Shown piece by piece: positions 50,279 through 61,895 of a stretch of DNA of 64,000 bases. Position 1 is the first letter of the stretch. Every line of letters starts with the position of its first letter. The notes under the pieces were generated by a model. The model had not been told where the DNA came from and made no database searches. It was given only the letters and a program-made list of their open reading frames with translations. The stretch is taken from positions 1,354,501 to 1,418,500 of the forward strand of contig JAUDYN010000011.1 in assembly GCA_030407005.1 (NCBI GenBank). The letters are read 5' to 3'. The position numbers and the translations under genes are program-made. Origin of the DNA: Desarmillaria ectypa (Eukaryota; Basidiomycota; Agaricomycetes; Agaricales; Physalacriaceae).

Positions 50279-52156
50279 ATGGCTTCGAATTCCACTCTAC
50301 GCTCTCTGGCGGATCTAATATCCTCTTCCGTTGACATAATCGAAGAGCGAGTTCAAGTCCCCGACCTAGATTTGGCCTACCATGAAGGCAAGGTTCCAGA
50401 TAATGGATTCAGTGATCCAGCGGTCACCGACGCAATTTCTTGCATTGTCGCTGCGACAGCCCAGTTGGTGGCGACCGTGCGACCTGCTCATCTGACACTC
50501 ATTTCGACAGCTATGATGGTGGGCTCAGTTACCGACCGTTATCGGCTGTACTTAGTGCTTTTTGAAGATTCACGTTCCATCGGCGCTTCGTACGGCCACA
50601 GACCTTCACGTTGCGGAGGTATTGCGAGATTCTGGCCCTCAGGTCATTTTTCATTTCTTTCGGTATTTGTCCCACTCAAGCCTTGACCTGCAGGGACTAC
50701 ATATCGGAGAGATTGCCGCTCTATGCCGCACAAGCCCTGGAAAGCTAGGTAAGACTCACATGATGTTCAATTGGCTGAGGCGGGCTCAATAATCATGGTA
50801 TAGCACGCATCCTCCGTCTGCTAGCTACGGAGCACATTTTCAAAGAGGTCACTCCTGACGTTTTTGCTAACAATCGCATCTCGTCTTTACTCGACACCAG
50901 AAAATCAGTCGACAAGTTGGTAGAAAGGCGAGAGGTCTACGTACTCATTTTCTAAGATTATATTCATATTTTCTTTTCTCTAGTGCGCAGTGTAAATGGC
51001 ACGGCGACGTTGGAATAGCCGCCTTCATCTCAATCACGTAGGAAGTCCTCTTGAAATCAGTGTTCTTCGTTTCCTGATTTGCTACGTATTCAGTGGTGGA
51101 AATACTCTGAAGTTCACCTCATATCTGGCGGAGACGATGCAGGATCCATCGTTCGCGCACTCTGAGGATCATATCAAGGCTCCGTTCAACTATGCGTTGA
51201 AGACTGACTTGTCCTTTTGGCAATGGTTAGACATCCCTGAGAACGAGGACGAGAGACGAAAATTTGGACTTGCGATGACTTGTGCTCCAATGCACAGTAT
51301 GCTTGACGGTAGGAGTGTTGCCATTAACGTCCACCGTTCCCATTCTCATTTTAGCTTGTATTTACAGGTTTCGAATGGAGTCTACTGCCGAAAAATAGTT
51401 TGGTGGTAGATGTTGGTGGGGGAGTGGGAATGGCAACTTTGCCTGTGGCAAAAGCGTTTCCAGATCTGAGGATCATCATACAGGATCGACCAAAATTTGT
51501 CGAAGATGCGAGAAAAGTAAGCACCTGACGATCGGTAGCCGAGAGAGATAACCCTATCTGTTGTGTAGCTATGGAAAGAAGAATTGCCTAGCGCTGTGTC
51601 CAGTGGTCATGTCACTTTTCAAGGTGAGTCAAATACCTCTTCAGAATTTTTTCTTGACGTATCTCATATTGTCTTAGTGCACGACTTTTTTGAGTCCCAG
51701 CCAATTCAAGCAGCGGACGTTTATTTAGTACGCTGGATCATGCACGATTGGAACGATTCATTGTGTATTAGTATCTTGAAGCGCTTGCGTGAGGCTGCAG
51801 GTCCTAGCACGAAGCTTCTCATCGTCGATGCTCTTATGTCTTACGCTTGCCGAGACTCATTCGCGTCCGGTATTCCCGGTGCAGAAAAGCCTCTTCCGCC
51901 AAAGCCTCTTCTAGAAAACTTTGGGCATGCTGGGGTAGGGGAGTATCTGTTTGATCTCCAGGTACGAGTTTTAATGTCAAGTACCATCCATGTTTAGAAA
52001 ATGACTTTGTGGCAGATGCTGGTGACGGTGAATGGCCAGGAGCGGACGATTCACCAGTTCTCCGATATTCTGCAGATTTCTGGCTGGAAAATTGAAGAAG
52101 TGAAAAGTGCGGCGGCTACTCAAGCACATATCATTGCCATTCCTGCTATTGTCTAA
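50279..52156 (+). CDS. SAM-dependent O-methyltransferase
   Basis: Ten exons give 458 residues. The N-terminal half is the helical dimerisation domain (DLHVAEVLRDSG, GLHIGEIAALCRTSPGKLARILRLLATEHIF). The C-terminal half has the SAM site LVVDVGGGVGMATLPVAKAF, then VEDARK, VHDFFESQPI, the catalytic-base region RWIMHDWND (His) and the closing SDILQISGWKIEEV. The layout is that of Omt-2 type fungal methyltransferases acting on phenolic hydroxyls. An unusual 20-residue insertion (GIPGAEKPLPPKP region) sits after LIVDALM. Intron phases are consistent; the acceptor at 50990 was chosen to avoid a stop. Likely partner of the upstream halogenase. Confidence 0.88.
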
Positions 52157-53023
52157 CAATTAGCTATTGCTTTAAGCATACTGCACTGTGTTGAATTAGC
52201 AAGCAGGAGCTCTGTCGTATCCCGCCAGCTGAGCTCGATACCCCTTTATGTCGGGATGGACATTATATACTGGACACGGACTATTGAGCACCCTCACCGC
52301 GTTGTCTTCATCGCTACGCCGTGAGGGTGAGTAACTACTAAATTACTTCGTCTACATTACTGATTCGTACCTACAGCCTCCTCTATAGCTAACGGTGTAT
52401 ACTACTAGATCCATAATACGAACGCGCGTCACTTTCTTAAACACTGTAATACCGTATAACTTTTCGGATTTCTTCTGCTCTTTTCTGCTTCGGATCATTT
52501 CCGAAGGGGAATTTGAATTTATTTTTTTTTGTACCAGGTCCACCAGCAACCGATCTATCAATAATTCCCGTCGCCTCAGTCGTTGTCGGATTTTCTTTCC
52601 GCGCGTTCCCCACAGCTCAAAATGTAATTTTCCAAGTCCGTGCATAAATTCTCTCTCGATTAGACGCCTGGTTATCAAAGCTTTCTCCCACTGGTCGAAC
52701 CTGACAGAGGATGCGGCGACGGTCTGGACGTCGACCCCACGGAGCCTGTTTTCATAAAGAATTTTTAAGAAATGGCGCCGACATAACAGTTACAGACTAA
52801 GCCCATTCCTCGTCGATTCCTTATCCTTGATACATGCGTCCTTTCCCATCAAATTCTCTCGCCCGCTAGGAGCGGATACCGATGTCGGCCATCTAGACTG
52901 TAGTTCGAGAGCTATCTGGATTCAATATCTTTGCGGGGAGCGGGGCAGCTGTGGAGGGGAGTACTGAGACAAGCGGAAAAAGTGCACTCCGGCTCCTCTT
53001 ATTTACAGCTGTGATCAGAAACG
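52157..53023. other. Spacer in the halogenase cluster, no gene
   Basis: This 0.87 kb stretch contains only short frames; it serves as 3' flank of the methyltransferase and promoter of the dioxygenase. Confidence 0.5.
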
Positions 53024-54358
53024 ATGACTCCCATCTTCGCAATGTTGCTTCCATCTCACGCCCTACTTAGTCTGCTTCTGCCCTTCGCTGCGGCTCATTG
53101 GTCTCCTAAGACCGCGGAGGAAAGGGAGGTTCAACGAGCGCTGCAGCAGGCAGCGTATTACTGTGCTCCCGCTGTAGCCGAATTCACTGCATACCGGAAG
53201 AGGGCATGGGTACAGAAGGTCCTTGCTGGCAACCCCTCGCTTCCTGCATATCAAGACTTGTTTGCCGACGGCACATACGACGCAGAGCCTGAGCAGGAGC
53301 TCATGTCTTGCACCCCAGTCACCGAGGAGGCCAAGATGGAGAATAATACTTGTGTTTTAAGTGAGTCGCGTCTTTTCCGTTTCTCGTTGCGTTACTTCTC
53401 GTTGCGTTATCTGACCAGCGTTTAGCCCCAATCGTCACGGAAGGACCCTACTACCATAAGGTCGGCCATCCGATACGCCAGAACATTGCGGAATACCAGA
53501 TTGGTGTACCTCTTCTCCTCGATATTGGCGTCATCGACGTCGAGACGTGCAAACCTCTCCCAAATGTCCTCGTCGATATCTGGCATGCTAACGCTACTGG
53601 TCACTATGCCGGGCACCCGGAGCCTACGTTTGAGCTTCGCGATGAGAAGCCTCAGGTTGGTGGAAAGCGGAATGGACTGCTGAGCGCGTTCCCTCGGACG
53701 AAGCCTGCAGAGACGTTCTTGCGTGGTGCTTGGCCGACCAGTGAGAATGGTGTTGCCCAATTTTCTAGTGAGTCGTTTTGATTGCTATGCTGAGGATTCT
53801 GCTGATCATGGTCTGTTCGAAGCGATATTCCCTGGATACTATACAGGTACGCCATGAGTGTTCTTAGGAAAGTCGTCAAACTAAGACTGAAAATATACAG
53901 GACGCGCAACACATATCCATACCAAGGTCTTCCCTAGCTGGACTCCCCTCCCAAACGGCACATTTGAGGCTGGAAAACTTGTCCACGTCGGGCAATTCTT
54001 TTTCGACGACGAGATCAACATACAAGTTGACAAAGTACGTTTTCTGTTCATATCCCCCAATCCAGCCTGACGACCTTGTAGATGCATCCCTATACAACGA
54101 ATCCCATAAAAGACACGGTTGGCCGCACGCGTAACTGGCGCGACTCTCTCAACATCTTTGAGGATTCTCATGGTCCGGAGGGCAAATATAACCCAGTTTT
54201 CAGGCCAGTTTTTTTAGTGAGTATAAATTCCAGCCATACTAATAAAAATCACAAACAGATTGGAAATGCTCGGTGGAGTTGTTAACCAGGGCTTTGCTGG
54301 ATTCATTACGATGGGTGTCAATACCAGTGTTGAGGTTGACAACTGGTGGAAGGGCTAA
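53024..54358 (+). CDS. Secreted intradiol ring-cleavage dioxygenase
   Basis: Six exons (53024-53360, 53426-53767, 53823-53846, 53901-54034, 54082-54203, 54259-54358) give 352 residues. The signal peptide (MTPIFAMLLPSHALLSLLLPFAAA) precedes a ~100-residue fungal pro-region, then CVLTPIVTEGPYYH, VDIWHANATGHYAG, PGYYTGRATHIHTKV and VGQFFFDDEI. The two Tyr and two His ligands of the non-haem Fe(III) site are present (GPYY, GYY..RATHIH). The enzymes open catechol or hydroquinone-derived rings between the two hydroxyl carbons; secreted members occur in wood- and litter-decay fungi. The last intron needs a GC donor (AG|GCCAGT) to join FR to LEMLGGVV; with a GT donor the frame breaks. It lies 0.87 kb downstream of the methyltransferase, same strand. 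Confidence 0.88.
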
Positions 54359-54605
54359 CACTATTCGTCTTCATAACCATCTGAATAAAACTTGTATTTC
54401 ATGGAAATGTTCAAATTTCTCTTAAGAATAAAGAAGTCGCGCCTCTTTCCAATACACGCGAGTACTCTATAAAGCCGGCTCGCCAAGAAAAGACAGAATA
54501 TGATCACGTGATACTCGGTCACTTGTAGCTCGAACTTCAACGACTTGGTAACAACTTTCACACTCTTTTTCAACATCGCCTATTACCATAGTGCATGTTA
54601 TTAAG

Positions 54606-55283
54606 ATGGCAAAGAAATTTTTCTTTGAAAAGTCTATATTCGATTACACTAGTAAGTCGTGTCGGATGCAGAACCGGTACTTTCTGAAACGAATACCACT
54701 CGCAGGTCGCCAGCATAAACCTACCCACTTATGTCCTAGTTTTCCACTTATTTTTTCGATTTGAATCCGTATTAACTCCTATTTTTCCCTGTATTTGTCT
54801 ACGGCAGTTTACACGCCGATTATAGGGAAAAAGAAAAGGACAGAAAGGCTAAAAAGCTTCAAGTACGTTCCACTGACGCATCAAGCTAATGATTTCTAAT
54901 GATCTTTTAAGAGTACTAGAATGAGATTCGTCGAACTCAGTGCAGATTTAGGGCATCGGCGTGGCTTCTTACAATCATCCACCGGAGAAACGGTCGTATT
55001 GCAGCTTTACTTGTCGGCCGTTACTCAGTACGTACGTTATTTAGTAGTGTAAGCGCAGGAGAATTGACTGAAAAACATATCAAGGCAATGTCTCGCGGCG
55101 GAACAGAGAGCAGAAGCGCTATACTATGACGCGCAAGCCTCAGCCTCTGCAGACTCGCTCTTCGACATCCAACTCGGTTTAAATGCACAGGATGGAAAGA
55201 TCTTCATCACGACACAGGACTACCTGATGTTCAAGGAGGAATCGGCAGGGATCGTGCCGGAGGGGCAACTGGAAGCTGGGTGA
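54606..55283 (+). CDS. Hypothetical small protein, several exons
   Basis: A possible first exon MAKKFFFEKSIFDYT is followed by a basic exon (KKKRTERLKSF or, in another frame, REKEKDRKAKK). Then come two exons that read well together: STRMRFVELSADLGHRRGFLQSS...VVLQLYLSAVTQ and CLAAEQRAEALYYDAQASAS...FITTQDYLMFKEESAGIVPEG. The stop is at 55281-55283. The 3' half shows codon-like behaviour and a proper intron (GTACGT...AAG). The joining of the 5' exons is not settled. No family is recognised, no signal peptide. Confidence 0.35.
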
Positions 55284-55998
55284 CTGGGATCAATGGATTC
55301 TCTCCTGCTGATTCTGATGACGCCGATTCACGGTGATCAACTTGGAGACTTAGTCGGAGAAGATGCTGAGAAGAGGATTCAGCAGAATGATACGCGTAAA
55401 CACTTTGATAGAGTATTTTTCCCGTTAGTTCTGTGAACGCAGACAGCGGATCTTGACCTCTGATGACATCGTATGAATTAGACAGAGGGGATAGAGACCG
55501 TCGAGACAGGTCCGCATGAAAAAGGGACAGGGGATGGTGACAGAGTATATTGTGTGAGGCCTGTGAAGTTGATACTAGGTGACTTGCATAGATCTCAAGA
55601 AGTGGATGTTTGCTAGACAAAGTGGTTACAACCGTAGCCTTCGCACTAGGGATTGAAACTACAGCTGAACGAAAAGGCCTTGTAAGCCATATCTTCCACA
55701 GGGAATTTTACTGACCTGATAGAACGGTACAGGATGATGACATACACCCGGAACAGACGGAATTGGGTGTTATTATCAAGACTGCCAGCGTATGGAGAAG
55801 ACGTCAAGTCCATAGCTGACGGCCCATGATTGCTGGAGGATGGAGAAAGGTACAGATATCGACTGATGTCTCGGTGGCTAATACTGATGCAAGGGCAGAA
55901 ACAGCCGTCAGTGCCTTCCTACTCAGGACGTTGAACGAGCCAAGGCTTTCAGTTGATTTAACAGAGGCCAATGGAGAAAACAAGACTGTAATGCCAAG

Positions 55999-56379
55999 TT
56001 ACTTACTATGACCAGAGAGTAAACAAGCAGAAGCAATCGACTTTACCAATTCATACATCTCCTGGCGAAAGCTTCCCCGTATGACTGCAGCAGTATCAGG
56101 AGATACAATGAACTCATTACTGAAACTACTTACAAGTCCGCTGATCTGCAGATACACCCAGACAAATAATTCTAACTCAATATCCAGAGACCTATCGCCA
56201 CGCAACTGGACGTCATCCCACTGAAGCAGAGAGTACACAGTATTATGCCACTCAGGAGGAAATGCAGGCTCACGTATATTTTGAGGTGGGGGTGTCGGCG
56301 TACGGTCGCCTTCGGTGAGTTGAACTGCACGGTTTTCGCACTCGGTCCGGAAATCAAAGCACAAGCCCACCTTCGCCAT
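55999..56379 (-). CDS. Hypothetical protein downstream of CDC73
   Basis: A clean 126-residue frame (VGLCFDFRTECENRAVQL, PPQNIREPAFPPEWHNTVYSLLQWDD, ELFVWVYLQISGLVSSF) shows protein-like composition. Upstream, another frame (LHALLSTLSNDPIPSLDAEVPDPNEL) may be a preceding exon up to about 56500. That would place the gene head directly behind the CDC73 stop at 56567. No family recognised. It could equally be a decayed gene. Confidence 0.35.
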   Translation of the reverse strand: MAKVGLCFDFRTECENRAVQLTEGDRTPTPPPQNIREPAFPPEWHNTVYSLLQWDDVQLRGDRSLDIELELFVWVYLQISGLVSSFSNEFIVSPDTAAVIRGSFRQEMYELVKSIASACLLSGHSK

Positions 56380-56566
56380 CGCAAGCTGAAGAAGGCCGAG
56401 TGAGTTAGTTCATTGGGATCAGGAACCTCGGCATCCAGACTAGGTATCGGATCGTTGGAGAGCGTAGAGAGCAATGCATGTAAAGCAGGAGACTGTACGA
56501 TGAAGAAATATTGAATACAGAAAAGATACAGGTACAGGAACGTCAAATTCTGAAAGCAATGTAAGA

Positions 56567-58200
56567 TTACGCTTTCATCAGCCAGGGTTTGTTTGCCATT
56601 GTCCATGTATCCAGGATTTTCCAAAAGTGTGCAACCACTGACTTATCAATATGCCGCCGGTTCTGATCAATCTGTCAAGGTGATAAGTATATCGCGATAG
56701 CCTTTGCAGCAAACAAGGCCGACCTTCAACTCGGTCACGTTCCAATCCTTGATCCTGTTGTTTGGGGGATCGTTGGCCCATGACACGTAAAAGCCCTTGA
56801 CTGTTATCATAAGCCTCAGTGGCCTGGGGCATTCAGAAATTGACTAAGAACGTGAAACGCACCATGGTGGAAGAGAACGGTTGGTTCATTCCATCGGTAA
56901 GGCTTGAATTGCCAGGCTTGGCCTGTAGTCATGACGCATACAACACGGTCCCACGCGTCTGCTCCGAATTTCGATAGCGCTTCAACGGAATCAACTACCA
57001 GATATCTGCATATTGATATGAGACACTGCTGAGAGCGTAAGAACGCGAAAATACCTAGCGTGTGTTGATGTCTCCCTTCCACTGGGGTCAATGTGAGTCA
57101 GCTTGCGGTAGATAGGAATGAGGTCATCAGGCTTCGTATTTCCTTCGGCCTTGGCGCGCTCGCGAGCTGCTTGAGATGTTTCAAAGCTGAGAGGAATCAT
57201 TAGTTTCGGAGTTACGGCATGGGAAGGACACGTACACAGAATCTTGCAAGAAGCGTTTGACATTGTGCATTGTGATGAGCGCTGTAGGCGAAGAGGATAT
57301 CATAATAATCGGGAAGTTGTTTCCTAAGGTCAAAGATGTGGGTCCAATGTAATAGACAATATAAAGATTACGTACGGGCTTTTCGCGCTTGCATTTTGAG
57401 ATCCGGTGTTGGCGCTGGAGTAGACGCCGGTGCGCCAGGCTTGCTGGCTTCCCGCATTTTCTTCAGTTTCTCAGCATACACGGTTTTTATGGAAGAGAAA
57501 TTCTACGAAGATCAGCCAGGTGCCAAGAGATTAGTGACAGTACCGTACATTATGTTTTGTCCCCCGCAGGACAGAACTTCGGTCTCGAAGTTCAATTTCG
57601 TTCTGCTTGATTTTCTTGATGACTTCTAGGTCGTGCGAATCGGCAACATACCGTCGTTTATTCGATGATGAAGGCGTATCTGGGACCTTTGATTTGCCCG
57701 GTGACGATGAAGCCAAATTACTCGAGCGTGGGGGTGGTGTCCCTGGTGGTGTAGTCGTTTCACCTGTACGAGAGAAAAGTTGAGTCTCTGAGGAAATTGA
57801 ATACTAAGAATTCACCTGCAGCGGGAACAATCATGTCAGACTCAGAGCCCTTACCTTCCAGCCAATCCACGACCTTCTTCCTTGCCGCAACACTAACGAA
57901 ACCGATGTTCAACCCGTTCTCTCGCGCCTGTCTCGTGTAGTCGGCGGCAGACGCATGCTGGAGAGACCAAGCAAGATACAGTGCATCAAGAGTGTAAAAG
58001 TCCTGAGGACCCGTCGCGGTGGTCACGTCGACCTTGCGAAAACGAGTAGGCGCAGACTTTGTAAAGGTATGGGGCGGAATGACAAGGTGTGTTGCAGATG
58101 ATAGGGACGAACAAGGACCATCGCTGTTAGTATAGGTGACGTTTTGCTTCGCCTTGATAGCTTGACGCAGGGTGAGTGCTGGTTCCAGTGTCGAGGTCAT
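56567..58200 (-). CDS. cdc73: Cdc73 (parafibromin) subunit of the Paf1 complex
   Basis: About eight exons make a protein of about 400 residues. The N-terminus (LTLRQAIKAKQNVTYTN, FYTLDALYLAWSLQHASAADYTRQARENG) is the Cdc73 N-terminal domain. The middle has RRYVADSHDLEVIKKIKQNEIELRDRSSVL and PLITMHNVKRFLQDS. The C-terminal Ras-like domain has VVDSVEALSKFGADAWDRVV, the signature AWQFKPYRW, then DWNVTELKIDQNRRHIDKSVVAHFW. Cdc73 links the Paf1 complex to RNA polymerase II and H2B/H3K4 modification. All introns read are GT/AG. The start ATG (58198-58200) fits the family. It is divergent from the transketolase with about 0.5 kb between. Confidence 0.92.
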
Positions 58201-58716
58201 CGTCGTTCAGGGTAAGGAGCAAGACTTGGAATTAGCGAGGAAAAGGAAGGACGAATAAGGGAGACAGGATCCGGCATGGTTCGGCATACTCGTGGGAATA
58301 AACTGCAACGTCCTCAGTGACCATGAGCTTGAACTCCACCCAAGTTCACCCGCTTTTCCAAGGACAGCGCTGTACACCAAAAGATGCACCATTATTGCCA
58401 TGATCTATGTACTCCATCGAATTCTGCTGCTGCAATATTGAAACGTGTAAGCGTAAATTCCGTCTCCGCTTCGTAGGAACCATAACAACTTGAAAAGGTG
58501 AGCACCATCATTAATGTTCAATTCCAATGTATGACTGAAATACTTGCCTTAGACTGAACTCTTTTTCTGCCATCATGTCACTGTCGTCATAAGAAATACA
58601 ATTGCTGTCATTGTTTTCGTCATCGTCAGCTCGTGTAAGCCATGGAAAGTGGAACACAAGCGGAGTCAGGCGATTAAACCCGTTTACTTTGCTACTACCA
58701 ACATCGATTCTATATT
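58201..58716. promoter_or_regulatory. Divergent intergenic region between CDC73 and transketolase
   Basis: The 516 bp must hold the promoters of both genes. No obvious TATA box; no reading frame with family signature. A short frame at 58207-58401 is not credible as a gene. Confidence 0.5.
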
Positions 58717-61235
58717 ATGGACAGCACGTTCCCAATCGACTTGACTAAGTTCAAAAAGTAGCTTTCGTATTGACCTTGGCCTCTAAAGGTACTAAGTTGG
58801 ATTTATAGGCTTGCGCTGGATCCAGCTAAATCTAAGCTCTCAAACGACGAGAGGGCTGCATTGAAGGCCAATATTCAATTGCTTCGAGATGCTATCGTTC
58901 TGTTCACCACTACTGGTTCTGCTCGCGGTCTCAGTGGGCATACAGGTATGTATGCGAAGCATGGTGTCTAGTCATTGTACCTAATGCTATGCCCAGGCGG
59001 TGCCTACGATGTCATCCCAGAGGTCTGCATCGCTCTCGCTCTCTTTAACCATTCGCATTCCAGCTACGTACCGATTCTATTCGATGAAGCAGGTGCGTAT
59101 GCAGGAGTGTTTAAGTACAACCTGTCTAAGTTTGCTTTTCCAAGGCCACCGCGTCGCAGTTCAATACCTTCTTTCCGCTTTGGAGGGTGCACTTCCAGTA
59201 GAACAGCTTCTACATTATCGAGAAGCCAACTCAAAACTGCCCGGCCATCCTGAGCTGGGTCTCACTCCCGGAGTCAAATTCTCATCGGGACGTCTTGGAC
59301 ACATGTGGTAAATAGTCAATGTCAATTTCCGTTGAGAGCATATTTGACCCCTTTCTTCTAGGCCTTTCGTCAACGGTGTGGCTCTCGCTAATAGGGACAA
59401 GAACGTCTTTTGTTTAGGGTCCGATGGCTCTCAGCAAGAAGGTAACGACGCCGAGGCAGCTCGACTCGCCGTAGCCAAAGGCTTGAATGTGAAGCTACTC
59501 ATTGATGACAATGACGTTACCATCGCTGGTCACCCCTCTGAATATCTCAAAGGCTTCGACATGATAAAGACGCTCCAAGGACACGGTCTCAAAGTAATCA
59601 CTGTCCAAGGAGAGGACATTGATGCATTGTGGGGCGCCATCAGCACCATCGTCACCACTCCTGGCCCGGCAGCTATTGTTTCCAAACGCCCCATGGCTCC
59701 AGGCATCGTTGATATCGAGGGAAAAATTCAAGGGCACGACGCTGTCCCCGTCGAATCGGCCATCAAGTATCTCGAATCCAGAGGGCACGAAAGCTGTGCC
59801 GACATGTTGCGCCAAATCAAGGCCAAGCAGCAGCCGTACGTTCATATCGGCTCGACCAAGGAGACTAGCGCCAATCGCACCACTTTTGGTAAAGCCGTCA
59901 ACCTTGTTCTCGACGGGCTCAGCAAAGAGGAAGCTGCCAACAGGGTCATGGTTATTGACAGTACGTTTCTTTGAATACCTATACTTTTTATATCTTATAG
60001 CGGCGCAGGTGACCTGGAAGGGTCGACTGGTCTGAAAGCCATACACCAAAAGCACCCCGAGGTCTTCGTCACATCTGGCGTCATGGAGCGCGGTAACTTC
60101 TCTGCTGCTGCCGGTTTCGGTTTCGACCCCAACAAGTTTGGAGTGTTCTCCACCTTCTCTGCCTTTATCGAGATGGTGATATCTGAAATCACCATGGCCC
60201 GCTATAATCGATCCAACGTCCTTTGCCATTTCTCCCATTCTGGCGTTGACGAAATAGTGAATATACTCGTGCTTATTGATGAATCCTGTCGCTAACGTCA
60301 CAAATAGGCCGACAACACTTGCCACTTTGGCATCAACTCGCTCTTCGCTGATAACGGTTTAGAAGAGTTTGAATCATTTTTATACTTCCCCGCCGACCCC
60401 TCCAGATGATTACCGTGATCAAGCGCATCTTCTTTGAACGTGGAATGCGATTCGTCTTCTCCAACCGCTCTAAGGTGCCTTATATTCTCAAAGAGGACGG
60501 CAAAACCAAGTACTTTGGTGATGGCTACGAGTTCATCCCAGGCAAGGACGAGATTATCGCCGAAGGCAAAGCCGGATATGTCGTGTCGTTTGGCGAGATG
60601 CTCTATAGGTCATGGGATGCTGTACTTCGCTGCCGGCAGAAGGGCATCGATGTGGGATTGATAAACAAGCCCACGCTTAGCTCCGTGGATGAGGAGGTGA
60701 GAATACAGGCTCGAATACGCTCGTCATGGCCGGTTAATAGCATATCCTTTTTTCGACAGGTAACGAAAATGATTGGTTCTAGTCCTTTCGTTCTCGTCGT
60801 GGAAACATTCAATAAAAAAACTGGGGTCAGTTTCGTTTTGGTTTCCGTGCCCCTGACGCCCATGCCGGCCTATTCGTAGCAATACCAGTGAAGCTGGATG
60901 GTCGTCAGGAACGGCTGCTATTCTGTTCTTCTTTACTGATCATTAATACCACACAGCTCGGATCCAAATACGGGACATGGCTCCTCGAACGGGGGCTTAC
61001 GCCCAAGTATGCCCACATGGGTGCGACGAAAGAAGGTGCGTTCACGGTTTTTCAGTAAGCTTATCCGTAATTGACATTGTTTCTCCTTCAGGTTCGGGCG
61101 GTCTTTGGGAGCAAATCGATCATCAAGGCCTTGACCCAGCATGTATGTGTATACTCGACGATTGTTCTAACCTTTTGACTGATCGTGGCTAACAGCTATT
61201 GCTGCGAAAATTACAGAGTTAGAGAGGAGGAAGTA
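58717..61235 (+). CDS. Transketolase (thiamine-diphosphate enzyme), one-base frame break
   Basis: About ten exons encode roughly 680 residues. Seen in order: LSGHTGGAYDVIPE, the substrate/TPP region KFSSGRLGHMWPF, the TPP motif LGSDGSQQEGNDAEA...LLIDDNDVTIAG, VMVIDSDLEGST, FGFDPNKFGVFSTFSAFIEM, SHSGVDEIADNTCHFGINSLFADNG, LYFPADP, and ITVIKRIFFERGMRFVFSNRS. C-terminal part VETFNKKTGLGSKYGTWLLERG and LWEQIDHQGLDPA. Transketolases transfer two-carbon units in the pentose phosphate pathway; this version resembles the shorter animal-like type. At about 60405 the frame must shift by one base: the text reads ...CCCTCC AG ATG..., one base short of the expected Gln codon. No intron restores it. Either a base is missing in the sequence or the gene is a recent pseudogene. 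Confidence 0.85.
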
Positions 61236-61664
61236 GTTCTTGGCTCGTGTACGTGCAAGCGCCACAAAATCGGATTCAAGTTCTCCCCCAAGTCCTGCGC
61301 TGGAGGAAGTCCTACTGCTTGCAACGTCGCTTTAAGCCCTATGCCCCAGATCTCAGATATAAGGTGAGGCGACAAACGTCTTGCGGCACTAAAATCCAGA
61401 TGGTGGGTAGGTCTTTTGAGATGAAGTTGATTGTTATTGGGAAGACATCTGCGGAAGCTGACGTTGTTAGAGAAAACTCTGCATGGCTAAACCTGAGCAA
61501 GTATCCCCGGTCGACTAAATCAGGTCGACATAGCAAGCTTGAAACTAACGGCGTGCTGGGCCAACATTCCAGTATCCCTTGCGTCAATGTCGAACATGCC
61601 CCAAATGAAAGACTTGCTAGCCATGTTTGGCACAGGTGTAGGATAGTGTTGTCGTAGCTCAGAT
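61236..61664. other. 3' flank of the transketolase, no gene
   Basis: A frame at 61247-61657 has no signature and overlaps only non-coding sequence. Nothing supported. Confidence 0.45.
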
Positions 61665-61745
61665 TTTCCCGGCCCAGCAACTTCAAACTGAGCCGAGCTG
61701 CCAAAACAGGCCTAAGCTCCGTCTGGTTCCAAGTTCGAGCCGTCC
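61665..61745. repeat. CCGGCCCAG/GAGCCGAGC patch, third GGGCT-type sequence
   Basis: A short run with CCCGGCCCAGC, GAGCCGAGC and CAGGCCTAAGCTC resembles the patches at 26200-26650 and 44745-44870. It could be an element end or chance GC-rich sequence. Confidence 0.25.
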
Positions 61746-61895
61746 AAATCAAGCAACAATACTGATCTCATACAAGCATTTTACTCTTTACAGAATTTTT
61801 TCGTACATACTGTGTACCTATGTATGTCTGATCCCAACGGACGAATCGAACACCTATGTTTGCTATACCCCGTTTGACGACTCCAGATCATACAA

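Noticed and set aside
59495..60325. 276-residue open frame on the minus strand
   Set aside because: Antisense to well-conserved transketolase exons; no independent motif.
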